DNA from: Flavobacteriales bacterium UBA4422
GTDB taxonomy: Bacteria > Bacteroidota > Bacteroidia > Flavobacteriales_G > Salibacteraceae
Assembly: GCA_002389645.1 (NCBI GenBank)
Contig: DGQE01000025.1
Location: 27,042 to 91,041, forward strand
Reading direction: 5' to 3'
DNA length: 64,000 bases
A program made the translations under genes and the position numbers. The notes beneath the pieces were generated by a model. It was not told where the DNA came from, made no database searches, and was given only the letters and a program-made list of their open reading frames with translations. Positions 17,098 to 26,584 of this stretch are shown one piece after another. Within the stretch, counting starts at the first letter, position 1, and each line of letters opens with the position of its first letter.

Positions 17098-18216
17098 TTA
17101 CGCGATTACACGAATCATTTCCTTAATCTCTTTGGCTTTTTCCAACGCTTGATCTGAAGAACTTCCTAAAATCGTTACGTGCCCCATCTTTCTGAATGGC
17201 TTGGTCAATGCTTTTCCATACAAATGAGGATAAACTCCTGACACGTCTATAGCCTTGTCTAAGCCTTCATAAACCACGGCACCAGAAAATCCCTTTTCTC
17301 CTAATAAATTGATCATTGACGCAGGCGATCGCAATGAAGTATCACCCAATGGCCAATTTAAAATAGAACGCATGTGAATGTCATATTGCGATGTAAAGCA
17401 TGCCTCAATAGTGTGATGCCCGCTGTTATGAGGCCGTGGGGCGATCTCATTTATCAGAACTTTTCCGTCTTTGGTTAAAAAAAGCTCGACCGCGAGTAAC
17501 CCCACCATATCAATCTCTTGAATCAACCGCTCGGCAAGAGTCCTTGCTTCTTCCTCAACACTTTCAGAAATTCGAGCTGGACTCACTAAATAGTCGACTA
17601 AATTGGCTTCTGGATCAAATACTTGTTCTACTACTGGAAACGATTTAACATCTCCGTTTTCATTCCGGGCTACCAAAACAGCCAGCTCCATTTCATAATC
17701 TACCCATTGTTCTAAAACAGAAGGAGCGTCAAAACCGGTCTCAATGTCAGAAGCATCCTTAATTGGAGTAACTCCTTTTCCGTCATAACCTCCAACTCTC
17801 ATTTTCTGCATAACAGGAAGCAAGTCAAGGTGATCACTTATCTGAGCTTTTGACTCTACAATTGCAAATGGTGCGGTTGGAAAACCATGCTCTTGATAAA
17901 ACTGTTTTTGAATACCCTTATCTTTTACCATTTCAAGAATGCGCGGTTGAGGAAAAACCTTCACTCCTTCCGCTTCTAGTTTCTTTAAAGCTTCGATAGA
18001 AACATTTTCAATCTCGATAGTAACGACATCGCATTTCTTTCCAAGCTCATAAACAGCCTCAGCATCATTTCTATCAGCGCATTCAAATTCGTGTGAAATC
18101 TTACTGCAAGGTGCCTCTGGATCTGGATCTAAGGTGTAAATATCATGTCCGTAATTGAGTGCGTTCTGAATAAACATGCGACCGAGCTGACCTCCTCCAA
18201 CGATTCCTATTTTCAT
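17098..18216 (-). CDS. purK: N5-carboxyaminoimidazole ribonucleotide synthase PurK
   Basis: ATP-grasp enzyme making N5-CAIR from AIR, bicarbonate and ATP. Residues 1-100 form the pre-ATP-grasp domain (IGIVGGGQLGRMF), followed by the ATP-binding region (KMRVGGYDGKGV at about 136-147; LEQWVDYEMEL) and metal-binding EIAPRPHNSGHHTIE (about 262-276). 372 aa, standard. Co-transcribed with purE (9-bp gap). Confidence 0.96.
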   Translation of the reverse strand: MKIGIVGGGQLGRMFIQNALNYGHDIYTLDPDPEAPCSKISHEFECADRNDAEAVYELGKKCDVVTIEIENVSIEALKKLEAEGVKVFPQPRILEMVKDKGIQKQFYQEHGFPTAPFAIVESKAQISDHLDLLPVMQKMRVGGYDGKGVTPIKDASDIETGFDAPSVLEQWVDYEMELAVLVARNENGDVKSFPVVEQVFDPEANLVDYLVSPARISESVEEEARTLAERLIQEIDMVGLLAVELFLTKDGKVLINEIAPRPHNSGHHTIEACFTSQYDIHMRSILNWPLGDTSLRSPASMINLLGEKGFSGAVVYEGLDKAIDVSGVYPHLYGKALTKPFRKMGHVTILGSSSDQALEKAKEIKEMIRVIA

Positions 18217-18235
18217 ACTTCTGTAAATTGAGCGA

Positions 18236-18243
18236 CAAAGTTA
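18236..18243 (-). promoter_or_regulatory. minus-7 promoter element of purK-purE
   Basis: TAACTTTG on the minus strand, an exact TAnnTTTG match, 19 bases upstream of the purK ATG at 18216. Confidence 0.5.
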
Positions 18244-18309
18244 GAAGCACATTTCAGGATATGAGAAAGATATTCGACTATTCAGCATAATATGTGGATT
18301 TTCAAGCCT

Positions 18310-18317
18310 TACATTTG
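18310..18317 (+). promoter_or_regulatory. minus-7 promoter element of the hpt operon
   Basis: TACATTTG, an exact TAnnTTTG match, 23 bases before GTG 18341. It heads the hpt-adk run. Confidence 0.5.
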
Positions 18318-18340
18318 CACCCTTCAAAACAGAGGATTAG

Positions 18341-18871
18341 GTGATTCAAGTAAAAGACAAGGCCTTTCGAGTATACATTCCACAGGACGAAATATCGGCA
18401 GCCATTGCGAAAGTTTCTGCTCAATTGATGGAAGAATATGGCGATAAAGACCCGCTGTTTTTATGCGTATTGAATGGAGCATTTATGTTTTGCAGCGATC
18501 TTATGAAAGAATTCAGCGGGCCTGCAGAAATTGGTTTTATCAAAGCTGCATCCTACGAAGGAATGAGCTCAACAGGAAAAGTTGATTTTCATGAAGCTGG
18601 GAAACTGAACCTCAAAAATCGCGACATCATTGTTGTTGAAGACATTGTAGATACTGGCAACACATTGGTGGCGTTGCATGAATACCTAAAAAAATTCACT
18701 CCACGATCAGTAAAAGTGTGCACGCTTCTTTTCAAGAAGGATGCATACCAACAATCTCTGCCTATTGACTATGTTTGTTTTGAGACAGAAAATAAATTCT
18801 TACTCGGGTATGGCTTAGACTATGATGGTTATGGTCGCAACCTTCCCGAAGTTTATATTTTAAACGATTGA
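18341..18871 (+). CDS. hpt: hypoxanthine phosphoribosyltransferase
   Basis: Purine salvage: hypoxanthine (and guanine) plus PRPP to IMP or GMP. The PRPP-binding motif VVEDIVDTGNTL is at about residues 99-110, and the flexible loop region YEGMSSTGKV at about 71-80. 176 aa. The start is GTG (18341), with no ATG upstream that keeps the family length. adk follows after 1 bp, so purine salvage and adenylate kinase are made together. Confidence 0.93.
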   Translation: MIQVKDKAFRVYIPQDEISAAIAKVSAQLMEEYGDKDPLFLCVLNGAFMFCSDLMKEFSGPAEIGFIKAASYEGMSSTGKVDFHEAGKLNLKNRDIIVVEDIVDTGNTLVALHEYLKKFTPRSVKVCTLLFKKDAYQQSLPIDYVCFETENKFLLGYGLDYDGYGRNLPEVYILND

Positions 18872-18872
18872 C

Positions 18873-19448
18873 ATGATCAACATCGTAATTTTTGGCCCTC
18901 CAGGAGCAGGAAAAGGAACGCAAAGTGAGAAGCTTCTGGAAAAGTATAGCCTTGTTCACATCTCAACAGGTGATCTTTTCAGAGCCAACATCAAAGGCGA
19001 AACAAAACTAGGGTTAAGAGCTAAAGCATTCATGGACAAAGGCGAGCTGGTTCCAGACTCCGTGACCATAGATATGCTGAGAGCTAAAGTGGAGGAAAAC
19101 CCGAATGCTCAAGGATTCATTTTTGATGGTTTCCCAAGAACTACACCCCAAGCTGATGCACTTGATACATTGCTGGCTTCTTTGAGCACATCGATCTCAG
19201 CATGTTTATCGCTTCAAGTGCCGGATGAGGAATTGGTGGCTCGACTGCTAAACAGAGGAAAGACTAGCGGACGAGCTGATGATGCCGATGAAACTGTGAT
19301 TCGCAACAGACTGGCCGTATATATGCGCGAAACGTCTCCTTTAAAAGACTTTTACAAGCAGCAAGCTAAGCTTAAAGAAATTCATGGCGTAGGTACAGTA
19401 GATGAAATATTCGGTCGATTGTGCACGGCTATTGATAAGCATTCTTAA
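18873..19448 (+). CDS. adk: adenylate kinase
   Basis: Interconverts AMP + ATP and 2 ADP. P-loop GPPGAGKGTQ at residues 7-16, AMP-binding STGDLFRANI (about 30-39), and GFPRTTPQA (about 84-92). At 191 aa it is the short form: the LID is a short loop (LNRGKTSGRADD) without the zinc cysteines, common in Bacteroidota. Downstream of hpt by 1 bp. Confidence 0.96.
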   Translation: MINIVIFGPPGAGKGTQSEKLLEKYSLVHISTGDLFRANIKGETKLGLRAKAFMDKGELVPDSVTIDMLRAKVEENPNAQGFIFDGFPRTTPQADALDTLLASLSTSISACLSLQVPDEELVARLLNRGKTSGRADDADETVIRNRLAVYMRETSPLKDFYKQQAKLKEIHGVGTVDEIFGRLCTAIDKHS

Positions 19449-19511
19449 GCATCAGAAAGGGTTAACTTCCTCTGCTACATTCATTAAAGCCGCTATAGTG
19501 CGGTAATTATT

Positions 19512-20540
19512 ATGGCTAAAAACCGAAAAATACACTCAAGCAACTTTGTTGATTATGTACGAATTAATTGTACCAGCGGAGACGGAGGAGCGGGTGCCAC
19601 ACATTTTCGAAGAGAAAAATTTGTTGCGAAAGGTGGTCCTGACGGTGGTGATGGCGGTCGAGGTGGCCATATTATTCTTGAAGCCGAGCCACAACTTTGG
19701 ACACTACTTCATCTGAAGTATAAAAAACACGTTCGAGCAACACATGGCAAACCTGGCGGAAAACAATGCGCTACAGGAGCAAGTGGAAAAGATGTAGTTG
19801 TCAAAGTTCCTTTAGGCACAGTTGTAAAAAATGCCGATACAGGAGAATTTGTTTGTGAAATTACTGAACCTGGACAGCGCACAATTTTGGCTGAAGGTGG
19901 AAGAGGCGGTTTAGGAAACTGGCATTTTAAAAATGCTACTCAGCAAACGCCTCGTCATTCTCAACCAGGAACGTCAGGAATTGAAGCATGGTTTATACTT
20001 GAGTTGAAGATTTTAGCAGATGTTGGATTGGTTGGCTTTCCGAATGCGGGAAAATCTACGCTCTTAAGTGCAGTTAGCGCTGCAAAGCCTGAAATTGCCA
20101 ATTATGCATTTACCACGCTAACACCAAATTTGGGGATTGTATCCTATTATGATGAAAAGTCATTCGTAATGGCCGACATTCCAGGAATAATCGAAGGCGC
20201 AAGCGAAGGAAAAGGATTGGGATATCAATTCTTGAAGCATATTGAACGCAATTCAGTCCTACTATTTCTTATTCCAGCAGACAGCGATGACCACTTCAAG
20301 GAGTTTCAAATTTTAGAGAATGAGCTTAAACAATACAGTGAAGAGCTCTCGCACAAAGAGAGGATTGTAGCAATTTCAAAATCAGACATGCTAGACCAAG
20401 AGTTGATGGATGAGATTGCTAAAACTTTCCCGAAGAACTTACCGCACATATTTTTCTCTTCAATAAGCCAATCCAACATACCTCAATTGAAAGATCTTAT
20501 ATGGAATAGTTTACAAACCGAATTAGAACAAGATGCTTAG
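19512..20540 (+). CDS. obg: GTPase Obg
   Basis: Essential ribosome-associated GTPase active in 50S maturation and stress control. The glycine-rich Obg fold (about residues 10-165; GDGGAGATHFRREKF, GGPDGGDGGRGG) precedes the G domain: G1 GFPNAGKST (about 175-183), G2/TTLTP, G3 ADIPGIIEGA, and a noncanonical G4, SKSDMLD, in place of NKxD. No C-terminal OCT domain. 342 aa. It overlaps the next small gene by 8 nt, linking it to the aroB-aroA run. Confidence 0.95.
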   Translation: MAKNRKIHSSNFVDYVRINCTSGDGGAGATHFRREKFVAKGGPDGGDGGRGGHIILEAEPQLWTLLHLKYKKHVRATHGKPGGKQCATGASGKDVVVKVPLGTVVKNADTGEFVCEITEPGQRTILAEGGRGGLGNWHFKNATQQTPRHSQPGTSGIEAWFILELKILADVGLVGFPNAGKSTLLSAVSAAKPEIANYAFTTLTPNLGIVSYYDEKSFVMADIPGIIEGASEGKGLGYQFLKHIERNSVLLFLIPADSDDHFKEFQILENELKQYSEELSHKERIVAISKSDMLDQELMDEIAKTFPKNLPHIFFSSISQSNIPQLKDLIWNSLQTELEQDA

Positions 20541-20928
20541 AAGACTTCGGATTTACTTCACTGGGTTTGCTATTGGACTGATTATGGTTTACATAATGTT
20601 TGGAAATGATGATTCCAGAGACTTAGATATTTGGACGCCTTCACAGCGGGTTTTAGAAGAAATAAGAAACGACTCTATTCTCAATGAAAGTGAGAAGATG
20701 CGCTGCTATCAAGTATGCTTAGAACTTTCTGATTCATTGTTACTCAGTATTTGGACGGACGCTCAAGTTGAAAGTCTGAACCCTGGCGGAAAGCCTTATC
20801 GATATGCGATTTCATTGGAAACGGATAATCAACATCTCTTAGCAGTAGTTGAGCGGAATGAAGCAAAAGAGCAACGCCTGATTTCTATCGAAGACAAAAT
20901 ACATCCAACTACTTGCGATTGTGAGTAG
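20533..20928 (+). CDS. hypothetical membrane-anchored protein between obg and aroB
   Basis: I do not recognise a family for this 131-aa protein. One N-terminal hydrophobic helix (about residues 8-24, YFTGFAIGLIMVYIMFG) would anchor it with the remaining soluble part outside the cytoplasm. The C-terminus has a TTCDCE ending and one earlier Cys (CYQVCLEL). It overlaps obg by 8 nt and aroB by 8 nt, so it must be co-translated with both and is very probably a real gene. Function unknown. Confidence 0.75.
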   Translation: MLRRLRIYFTGFAIGLIMVYIMFGNDDSRDLDIWTPSQRVLEEIRNDSILNESEKMRCYQVCLELSDSLLLSIWTDAQVESLNPGGKPYRYAISLETDNQHLLAVVERNEAKEQRLISIEDKIHPTTCDCE

Positions 20929-21949
20929 TTCATTGTTATACGATAGTGATGCTTGGTTTAAACTGATGGGTGAATTAGATCCATCATCAGTTGCAATACT
21001 TACTGATAGTAATACTGAGGCACATTGTCTGCCTTATTTTGTTTCCACGTACTTAGAAGGAGAAGAGTTTATTCACCTAAGTGTTGAACCTGGTGAAGAA
21101 TCCAAGTCAATTGAGTGTGCCGAAGAGATTTGGAGTGCAATGCTTGAGGAACAGCTGGACAGAAAAGCGCTTCTGATTTCTTTGGGAGGAGGCGTAATTA
21201 CCGATTTAGGAGGATTTGTTGCCTCAACGTTTAAGCGCGGGATACAGTTTATTCATGTTCCCACAACGCATCTTGGAATGACCGATGCAGCTATTGGAGG
21301 AAAGAATGGAGTGAATTTTCAAGGCCTAAAAAATCAGATAGGTAACATACGACAACCAAAAGCCATTCTCATTGATAGTAAATTTTTGAGTTCACTTCCT
21401 GAAGAAGAGCTTAGAAGTGGTTTAATGGAATCAGTAAAGCATGCACTTATTGCAGATAGCTCTTTTTGGAAGAAAATTATAGCCATAGAACCCTCAGTAG
21501 CGGCCATAGATATTTCAATCATCAAAGAAAGCGCAGCTATAAAGCAGCAAATTATTGAGCAGGATCAAGATGATTTCGGAATCCGTCAGTCACTTAATTT
21601 CGGTCATACTGTAGGTCATGCTATAGAGTCTATGTATGGAGTTTCTCATGGCATTGCAGTTGCTTTCGGCATTATCGCTGAGTCATTCATTTCTGCGAAA
21701 CAATGTGAGTTGCCTGCTTTAGATCTGGATAAAATCTGCGATGTAGTTTTGAATTGTTTGAAACCAATCATGCCTGAGAAATTAGATGTTGACAGGTTAT
21801 TAGAGTTGATGAAAAGTGATAAAAAAAACGAGTATGGAGAAGTTCGTTTCAGCTTGATCTCTAATATTGGTATTTCTCAAATTGGAGAAACCGTCCCGAT
21901 AGAGATCATAAAACAATCAATTGCATTTGCATCCACTAAAGTGAAGTGA
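20921..21949 (+). CDS. aroB: 3-dehydroquinate synthase
   Basis: Second step of the shikimate pathway (DAHP to 3-dehydroquinate, NAD- and metal-dependent). Characteristic SLGGGVITDLGGFVASTFKRG (begins near residue 87; shown partly as GGGVITDLGG), the PTTHLGMTDAAIGGKNGVN stretch, and metal ligands in SLNFGHTVGHAIE and the later SHGIAVAFG. 342 aa. The start is GTG at 20921, inside the end of the upstream gene. Its stop TGA overlaps the aroA ATG (TGATG at 21947). Confidence 0.93.
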   Translation: MSSSLLYDSDAWFKLMGELDPSSVAILTDSNTEAHCLPYFVSTYLEGEEFIHLSVEPGEESKSIECAEEIWSAMLEEQLDRKALLISLGGGVITDLGGFVASTFKRGIQFIHVPTTHLGMTDAAIGGKNGVNFQGLKNQIGNIRQPKAILIDSKFLSSLPEEELRSGLMESVKHALIADSSFWKKIIAIEPSVAAIDISIIKESAAIKQQIIEQDQDDFGIRQSLNFGHTVGHAIESMYGVSHGIAVAFGIIAESFISAKQCELPALDLDKICDVVLNCLKPIMPEKLDVDRLLELMKSDKKNEYGEVRFSLISNIGISQIGETVPIEIIKQSIAFASTKVK

Positions 21950-23169
21950 TGAAATACATTCTCAGGGCTAAAACGCATTCGCTAAAAAACTCAATCGATC
22001 TGCCAGGATCGAAGAGCATTAGCAATCGAGTCCTGATTATTCAAGCTCTTGCTCAAAAAACATTCGAAATAAAAGACATCAGTAACGCTGATGACACCCA
22101 AGTGCTGCAAAAAGCACTTGAACACAACGACATTATCACCGATGTAGGACCAGCGGGAACTGCAATGCGATTTTTAACCGCCTTATATGCTTCTCAGCCA
22201 GGTGAAAAGATATTGACAGGTTCTGATCGGATGAAAAAACGACCGATTCGCATTTTAGTAGACGCACTGAGATCGTTAGGAGCGAGTATCACCTATTTAG
22301 AAAAAGAGGGGTTTCCTCCGCTTCATATTCATGGGCGAAGATTAACTGGTGGAGAAGTAACCATGAATGGTAATGTAAGCAGTCAGTTTATTACAGCACT
22401 TATGCTTATTGGTCCTACTCTGCCTCAACCGTTAACTATAAATATTGAAGGAGATCCGCTTTCGCGCCCTTACATCATCATGACTCAAACCTTGATGCAA
22501 CGCTGTGGTGCACAAGTCGATTTCAACAACAATCAAATCATTGTAAAACCAGGACGATACAGATCAAGCAATTTTATCATCGAGCGCGATTGGTCTGCTG
22601 CCGCATTTTGGATGAGTTTTGGTGCCTTAGCCAACCGAACTAATTTATTACTGAAAGACCTCCACCCTGAATCGATGCAAGGAGATATTGCAGCGACTGA
22701 ACTCTTTTCAAAACTTGGCATCATGTCAACGTTTGAAGAAGGTGGGTTGCGCATTTCCAAACAAAAGATTAGCCTTGATGCTGAATCATGGAATTTTAGA
22801 AATCATCCCGATTTGGTTCAGCCAGCCATTTTCGCTGCTGCAGGTTTGAAAAAAACATTTACACTGCATGGGCTGGATAATCTCCGCCTAAAAGAAACCG
22901 ACAGAATTGCTGCGATTGAAAATGAACTTCAGAGGATGGGTATTAGTGCTCAGGCTGAAGGGGTTTCAATGGTTTTGTTGCCTCAAAAGCTCGACCAACC
23001 CTCTTCTCATTTCGAATCATATGACGACCACAGAATGGTTATGTCAGTAGCACCAATGAGCCTGCTGTTTGAAGAAATACGCATAGAAAACCCTATGGTG
23101 GTAGCCAAATCCTATCCCGGGTTCTGGAAACAAGTAGAGAAGTTTATTGATGTTCGGCCTGTGAGGTAA
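21949..23169 (+). CDS. aroA: 3-phosphoshikimate 1-carboxyvinyltransferase (EPSP synthase)
   Basis: Sixth step of the shikimate pathway: shikimate 3-phosphate plus PEP to EPSP. The N-terminal LPGSKSISNRVLIIQAL (about residues 18-34) and GPAGTAMRFLTA (about 65-76) bind substrate, and later LRLKETDRIAAI and YDDHRMVMS are typical. 406 aa. ATG 21949 is preferred to the GTG three bases upstream; one-base overlap with aroB. Confidence 0.94.
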   Translation: MKYILRAKTHSLKNSIDLPGSKSISNRVLIIQALAQKTFEIKDISNADDTQVLQKALEHNDIITDVGPAGTAMRFLTALYASQPGEKILTGSDRMKKRPIRILVDALRSLGASITYLEKEGFPPLHIHGRRLTGGEVTMNGNVSSQFITALMLIGPTLPQPLTINIEGDPLSRPYIIMTQTLMQRCGAQVDFNNNQIIVKPGRYRSSNFIIERDWSAAAFWMSFGALANRTNLLLKDLHPESMQGDIAATELFSKLGIMSTFEEGGLRISKQKISLDAESWNFRNHPDLVQPAIFAAAGLKKTFTLHGLDNLRLKETDRIAAIENELQRMGISAQAEGVSMVLLPQKLDQPSSHFESYDDHRMVMSVAPMSLLFEEIRIENPMVVAKSYPGFWKQVEKFIDVRPVR

Positions 23170-23187
23170 TAAAGATCAGAAGCTCAA

Positions 23188-23397
23188 TTATAGAAGTTTT
23201 CCATTTGCAAATTTCCACAAATTGTACTCCCTAACGAACAAACCAAAAGATGGAGTTAAAGTGTTGTTCAAGACAAACTTGGATTCAATAGAATGAGATT
23301 CTTGATAGTCCACCCAAAACTCAGCCACAAAGAGAAAAGCCAGCATTAAGTATACAAACACAATACGCTTTATCAACTGACGATTTTTTTTATCCAT
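23188..23397 (-). CDS. small hypothetical membrane protein (69 aa)
   Basis: A 69-aa open frame with one hydrophobic helix (about residues 11-27, IVFVYLMLAFLFVAEFW) after a positively charged start, so type II-like topology. No family recognised. It fills most of a 348-bp space between convergent-facing aroA and the outer-membrane genes. A promoter-like AATCTTTG on the minus strand (23449-23442) lies 44 bases upstream, which supports expression. The remaining 120 bp (23398-23517) shows nothing else. Confidence 0.4.
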   Translation of the reverse strand: MDKKNRQLIKRIVFVYLMLAFLFVAEFWVDYQESHSIESKFVLNNTLTPSFGLFVREYNLWKFANGKLL

Positions 23398-23517
23398 TTC
23401 TAAACTAACCTAGGCCAATGATTTGTAATCAGTCATTAGTGCAAAGATTTTTTTAAGTCGCTCAAATTTAAGACAATAAGCTTACAAATCACTATTTTAT
23501 TGAACTTAGATCGAGAC

Positions 23518-25614
23518 CTAGAATTTCATGTGTAGCTGAACCTTAGCCTCTGTGCGTGAAGGACCATCGATAGCATTTAGTCCGCTACCATTTTCATCGC
23601 GATTAGCAAAATAAGTTTGCGCTAAACGCACCGTTAAATCACTCCATCTAGTGATATCATATTTCAAAATGATATACGCTCGACTGCCGCGATTATAATA
23701 CGCTGGCACAGAAAAAGAATACAGCACATCGTTTTCGTAAGCATAAATTCTGCTTGTATAGCTTTCGGTATCGAACATGGCATAACGCAGTTTCAATTCA
23801 TACTTAGCAGGCCAAGAGGGTTTCCAAACAAAATCTTGATAAAGCAACCAACCTGTCTCAATATTACCATCAGCCTCATTTACATTCACTAATTCTATCC
23901 TGCTGCGCAATGAGAGGGTTTTACTTGCTTCTAATTGCCAATTTATCCGATACCATTGCCTTGATAGCAGCCCAATGGCAGAGGTCGCAGATTCGTCTAT
24001 TGTATAATTATCTTGCTTATTCTCAAATCTATATCGAGCATAAGCTTTAAACTTCTTTGAAGGCCTAAACTCAAGCTGTGTCAACAACTCTGCTCCATCT
24101 GATGGTGCATCTACTCCATAGCGTAACCACGCAAAAGAAAACATATCGTAATAGCCTGTGAACTTCCAATTCTTGCCAAGCCTAGCAGCAAACCCCATGT
24201 ACAATCCGCTTTCATTCACATTTCTGCTGCTTTCGCTCACGGCATTGCTTCGTGGTGAATTATAAGATGGACTAAAATTTCTATGAAGAATGGATAAGTC
24301 CAATGACTGATCTAGACTTATGATTGCCCCATTAATACTTGCCGTACCGCCATCTAGACGCAACGAATTCTCGCCATATGCCATGATGTTTCGATAAATA
24401 AATTGGTAGTCAAAACCGGCAACAAAAAACTCATTGGCAAAGGGTTCGAAGCTTCGATACAACTGACTGCTTGGTGTAAATTGTCCACCATACTTTGTAT
24501 ATAAACCAGTCAAACCAATTTGAAAGGCATCTGTATTGTAGCGAATATGACCTCCGGTATTCAATTCGGAAACTGCGTCCTTATCTTCCAGTTGGCCGGG
24601 TGTACCATGAATACCACTGAGTTGAAACGATGAAAACTCTGAAACCAATTGACTCTGATCATTAAGACTATCGACTGCCGTGATGTTCGCATCAACATTC
24701 TTATAGCTAAAAAACGCGGTGACATCCACTTGACCAACCTCCAAGGTTGTTGCAGCACCTCGCATGAAATTATTCTCATCTGCCGATGTATAGGGCGAAA
24801 TCTCACGTGCATTTCGTTTCACGCTGGCAATATCTGCCGACTTTCCAAATGCTAAACCAGACCAAAACGTCAGCCCTTGACCAAATTGAGCTTGGTAATC
24901 TCCGATGATAGCTTGCTTAATAATCCCTCTATTTCCAATGTAAACATGCCCTGAATAAAAGTCAAAACCATTGGGCTGTGATGATCCAAAGAACTGCTCT
25001 CCAGCATCCTTTTCCATTGTTACACCAACACTCAAATTATTGAGATATCGAAATCGATATCGTGCTAAAACACGCTCTGGAGAGCCCAAATAGCGTCTAT
25101 TCGGACTTTCAGCCAACACAGAATCTTCAATGGATGAATAACCTTCCATTTCTTCAATAACTCTTTGGTATCTTACGAATGCTTCACTTGTTCCCTCCTT
25201 CTTAATCGCATCCCAATTGAAGGTTCTGTCATCTCCCAAGCCTCCAATGCGAATGAAAGGCAAAATAGCCTGTATGATATATAAATCAAAGCCTTCAACG
25301 CCTTGCAGCTCGTATAAAGCAATGAATCGACCTGCAAATTCTCGATGGCGAATAATAGCCTCAATTTGAAACTCACTCAAAATAATCAACCTGCGGAAAT
25401 CATCCCTCTCTGCACGATTGATATTTAAGGGGTGATCATAGAAATAATTTAAATCTTCGAGAAGCGTAGTGAAATCTAAATTTTCTACTTCTAGGTTTTC
25501 AGAAATCAATTCAACCATTTGGTCTAAAGCACCTTGCTTATCCTCATCAATGCGCTGAGCAAAAAGTGCGCTTTGAGCGAATAATATCAAAGCAAGAAGG
25601 AGTAGCGACCTCAT
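23518..25614 (-). CDS. outer-membrane protein with N-terminal helix-hairpin-helix region
   Basis: Predicted outer-membrane protein. A signal peptide (residues 1-20, MRSLLLLALILFAQSALFAQ) is followed by a helix-hairpin-helix segment resembling ComEA (about residues 50-125; PLNINRAERDDFRRL and ALYELQGVEGFDLYII), then a long beta-strand-rich part ending in HMKF, as expected for a barrel with a terminal Phe. The DNA-binding role of HhH in this context is not established. The start at 25614 gives the clean signal peptide and overlaps the upstream barrel gene by 4 nt (ATGA); a longer frame to 25680 has no such signal. From memory, such proteins are common in Bacteroidota but uncharacterised. Confidence 0.75.
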   Translation of the reverse strand: MRSLLLLALILFAQSALFAQRIDEDKQGALDQMVELISENLEVENLDFTTLLEDLNYFYDHPLNINRAERDDFRRLIILSEFQIEAIIRHREFAGRFIALYELQGVEGFDLYIIQAILPFIRIGGLGDDRTFNWDAIKKEGTSEAFVRYQRVIEEMEGYSSIEDSVLAESPNRRYLGSPERVLARYRFRYLNNLSVGVTMEKDAGEQFFGSSQPNGFDFYSGHVYIGNRGIIKQAIIGDYQAQFGQGLTFWSGLAFGKSADIASVKRNAREISPYTSADENNFMRGAATTLEVGQVDVTAFFSYKNVDANITAVDSLNDQSQLVSEFSSFQLSGIHGTPGQLEDKDAVSELNTGGHIRYNTDAFQIGLTGLYTKYGGQFTPSSQLYRSFEPFANEFFVAGFDYQFIYRNIMAYGENSLRLDGGTASINGAIISLDQSLDLSILHRNFSPSYNSPRSNAVSESSRNVNESGLYMGFAARLGKNWKFTGYYDMFSFAWLRYGVDAPSDGAELLTQLEFRPSKKFKAYARYRFENKQDNYTIDESATSAIGLLSRQWYRINWQLEASKTLSLRSRIELVNVNEADGNIETGWLLYQDFVWKPSWPAKYELKLRYAMFDTESYTSRIYAYENDVLYSFSVPAYYNRGSRAYIILKYDITRWSDLTVRLAQTYFANRDENGSGLNAIDGPSRTEAKVQLHMKF

Positions 25615-26453
25615 TTCTTTCTGTTTCCGAATGTGTAAGCTATAGAGGCAGTAGCTCCAAACCCTAACTGCTGACTCCATTGATTGCTAACGTCAAGAAT
25701 AATCCCTCGCCAGGAATAGCCTATTCCGAAAGCATACGAACGATTCAACGTAGAGAAGCCTGTACGCATGAAGAAATCTTCAATAGGTTCATACTCAATT
25801 CCCATTCTACCATTGATGGGTAGGTCTAAATCTTTGTCAAATTGCGCGAGCAACTTCACTTTTTCCGAGAAAGAATAGCTTCCACCTACCTTCAATAAAG
25901 TAGGAATTCGTTCATCATCAAAATCGGCAAATTTCGCACGAGTAGGGTTCACGATATGCACGCCTATGGCGACTTTCTCGTTTGGAGTGACCAGTGCACC
26001 TACCTCACCAGTCACCATGGATCGTTGTCCATATATATCCCCAATATTGACCTGAAAATAATTTATCTGAGCACCAAGGCTGATGTAATCACTTAGTTTT
26101 CTGGCATATGATACACCCAATCTATTATCATTATAAGATGCATAGCCAAATGAGTGTCCAACAATGCCTATGGTACCTCCACCAATGGGCGCAGTGAAGG
26201 TTAAGCCTTTATAAGACGCTTCGGGAATAAAATAGCGACTTTCGTATGCCACACCCAACGCATATCTATCAACCAAACCTAAAGCACCCGGATTGTTGCT
26301 TGAGCTCCATTGATCTGATAGCGTCACGGATGCACCCCCCAAACCTGAAGAACGACCACCAGCTGTTTCGTTGTTTCCGCCAGCATGCGCAGAAAAAGAT
26401 GCAAGCATCCATGCAGCGGTAAAGACAGAGATAGAGACCGAAACGAATTTCAT
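25611..26453 (-). CDS. outer-membrane beta-barrel protein (PorV/UPF0164-like)
   Basis: 280-aa predicted outer-membrane protein with a signal peptide (residues about 1-24, ending SAHA) and repeated amphipathic strands. GLGGASVTLSDQWSSSNNPGALG near the N-terminus is the pattern of FadL/PorV/PorQ-like barrels (cut here: ASVTLSDQWSSSNNPG). Too short for PorV itself, so the exact family is uncertain. Translationally coupled (ATGA) with the downstream HhH outer-membrane protein, suggesting that the two act together. Confidence 0.65.
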   Translation of the reverse strand: MKFVSVSISVFTAAWMLASFSAHAGGNNETAGGRSSGLGGASVTLSDQWSSSNNPGALGLVDRYALGVAYESRYFIPEASYKGLTFTAPIGGGTIGIVGHSFGYASYNDNRLGVSYARKLSDYISLGAQINYFQVNIGDIYGQRSMVTGEVGALVTPNEKVAIGVHIVNPTRAKFADFDDERIPTLLKVGGSYSFSEKVKLLAQFDKDLDLPINGRMGIEYEPIEDFFMRTGFSTLNRSYAFGIGYSWRGIILDVSNQWSQQLGFGATASIAYTFGNRKK

Positions 26454-26554
26454 AACCACAAATAAAAACTACTCTGACCAATCTAGCTTCAATTTATTAT
26501 GATGAAATCGGTATGAATTGATTGAATCGGTCGAGGAAGAAAGGCTGAGAGCAC

Positions 26555-26562
26555 TACATTTG
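26555..26562 (+). promoter_or_regulatory. minus-7 promoter element of efp
   Basis: TACATTTG, an exact TAnnTTTG match, 22 bases before ATG 26585. Confidence 0.5.
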
Positions 26563-26584
26563 CCATGAATTTATATCAGAATAT

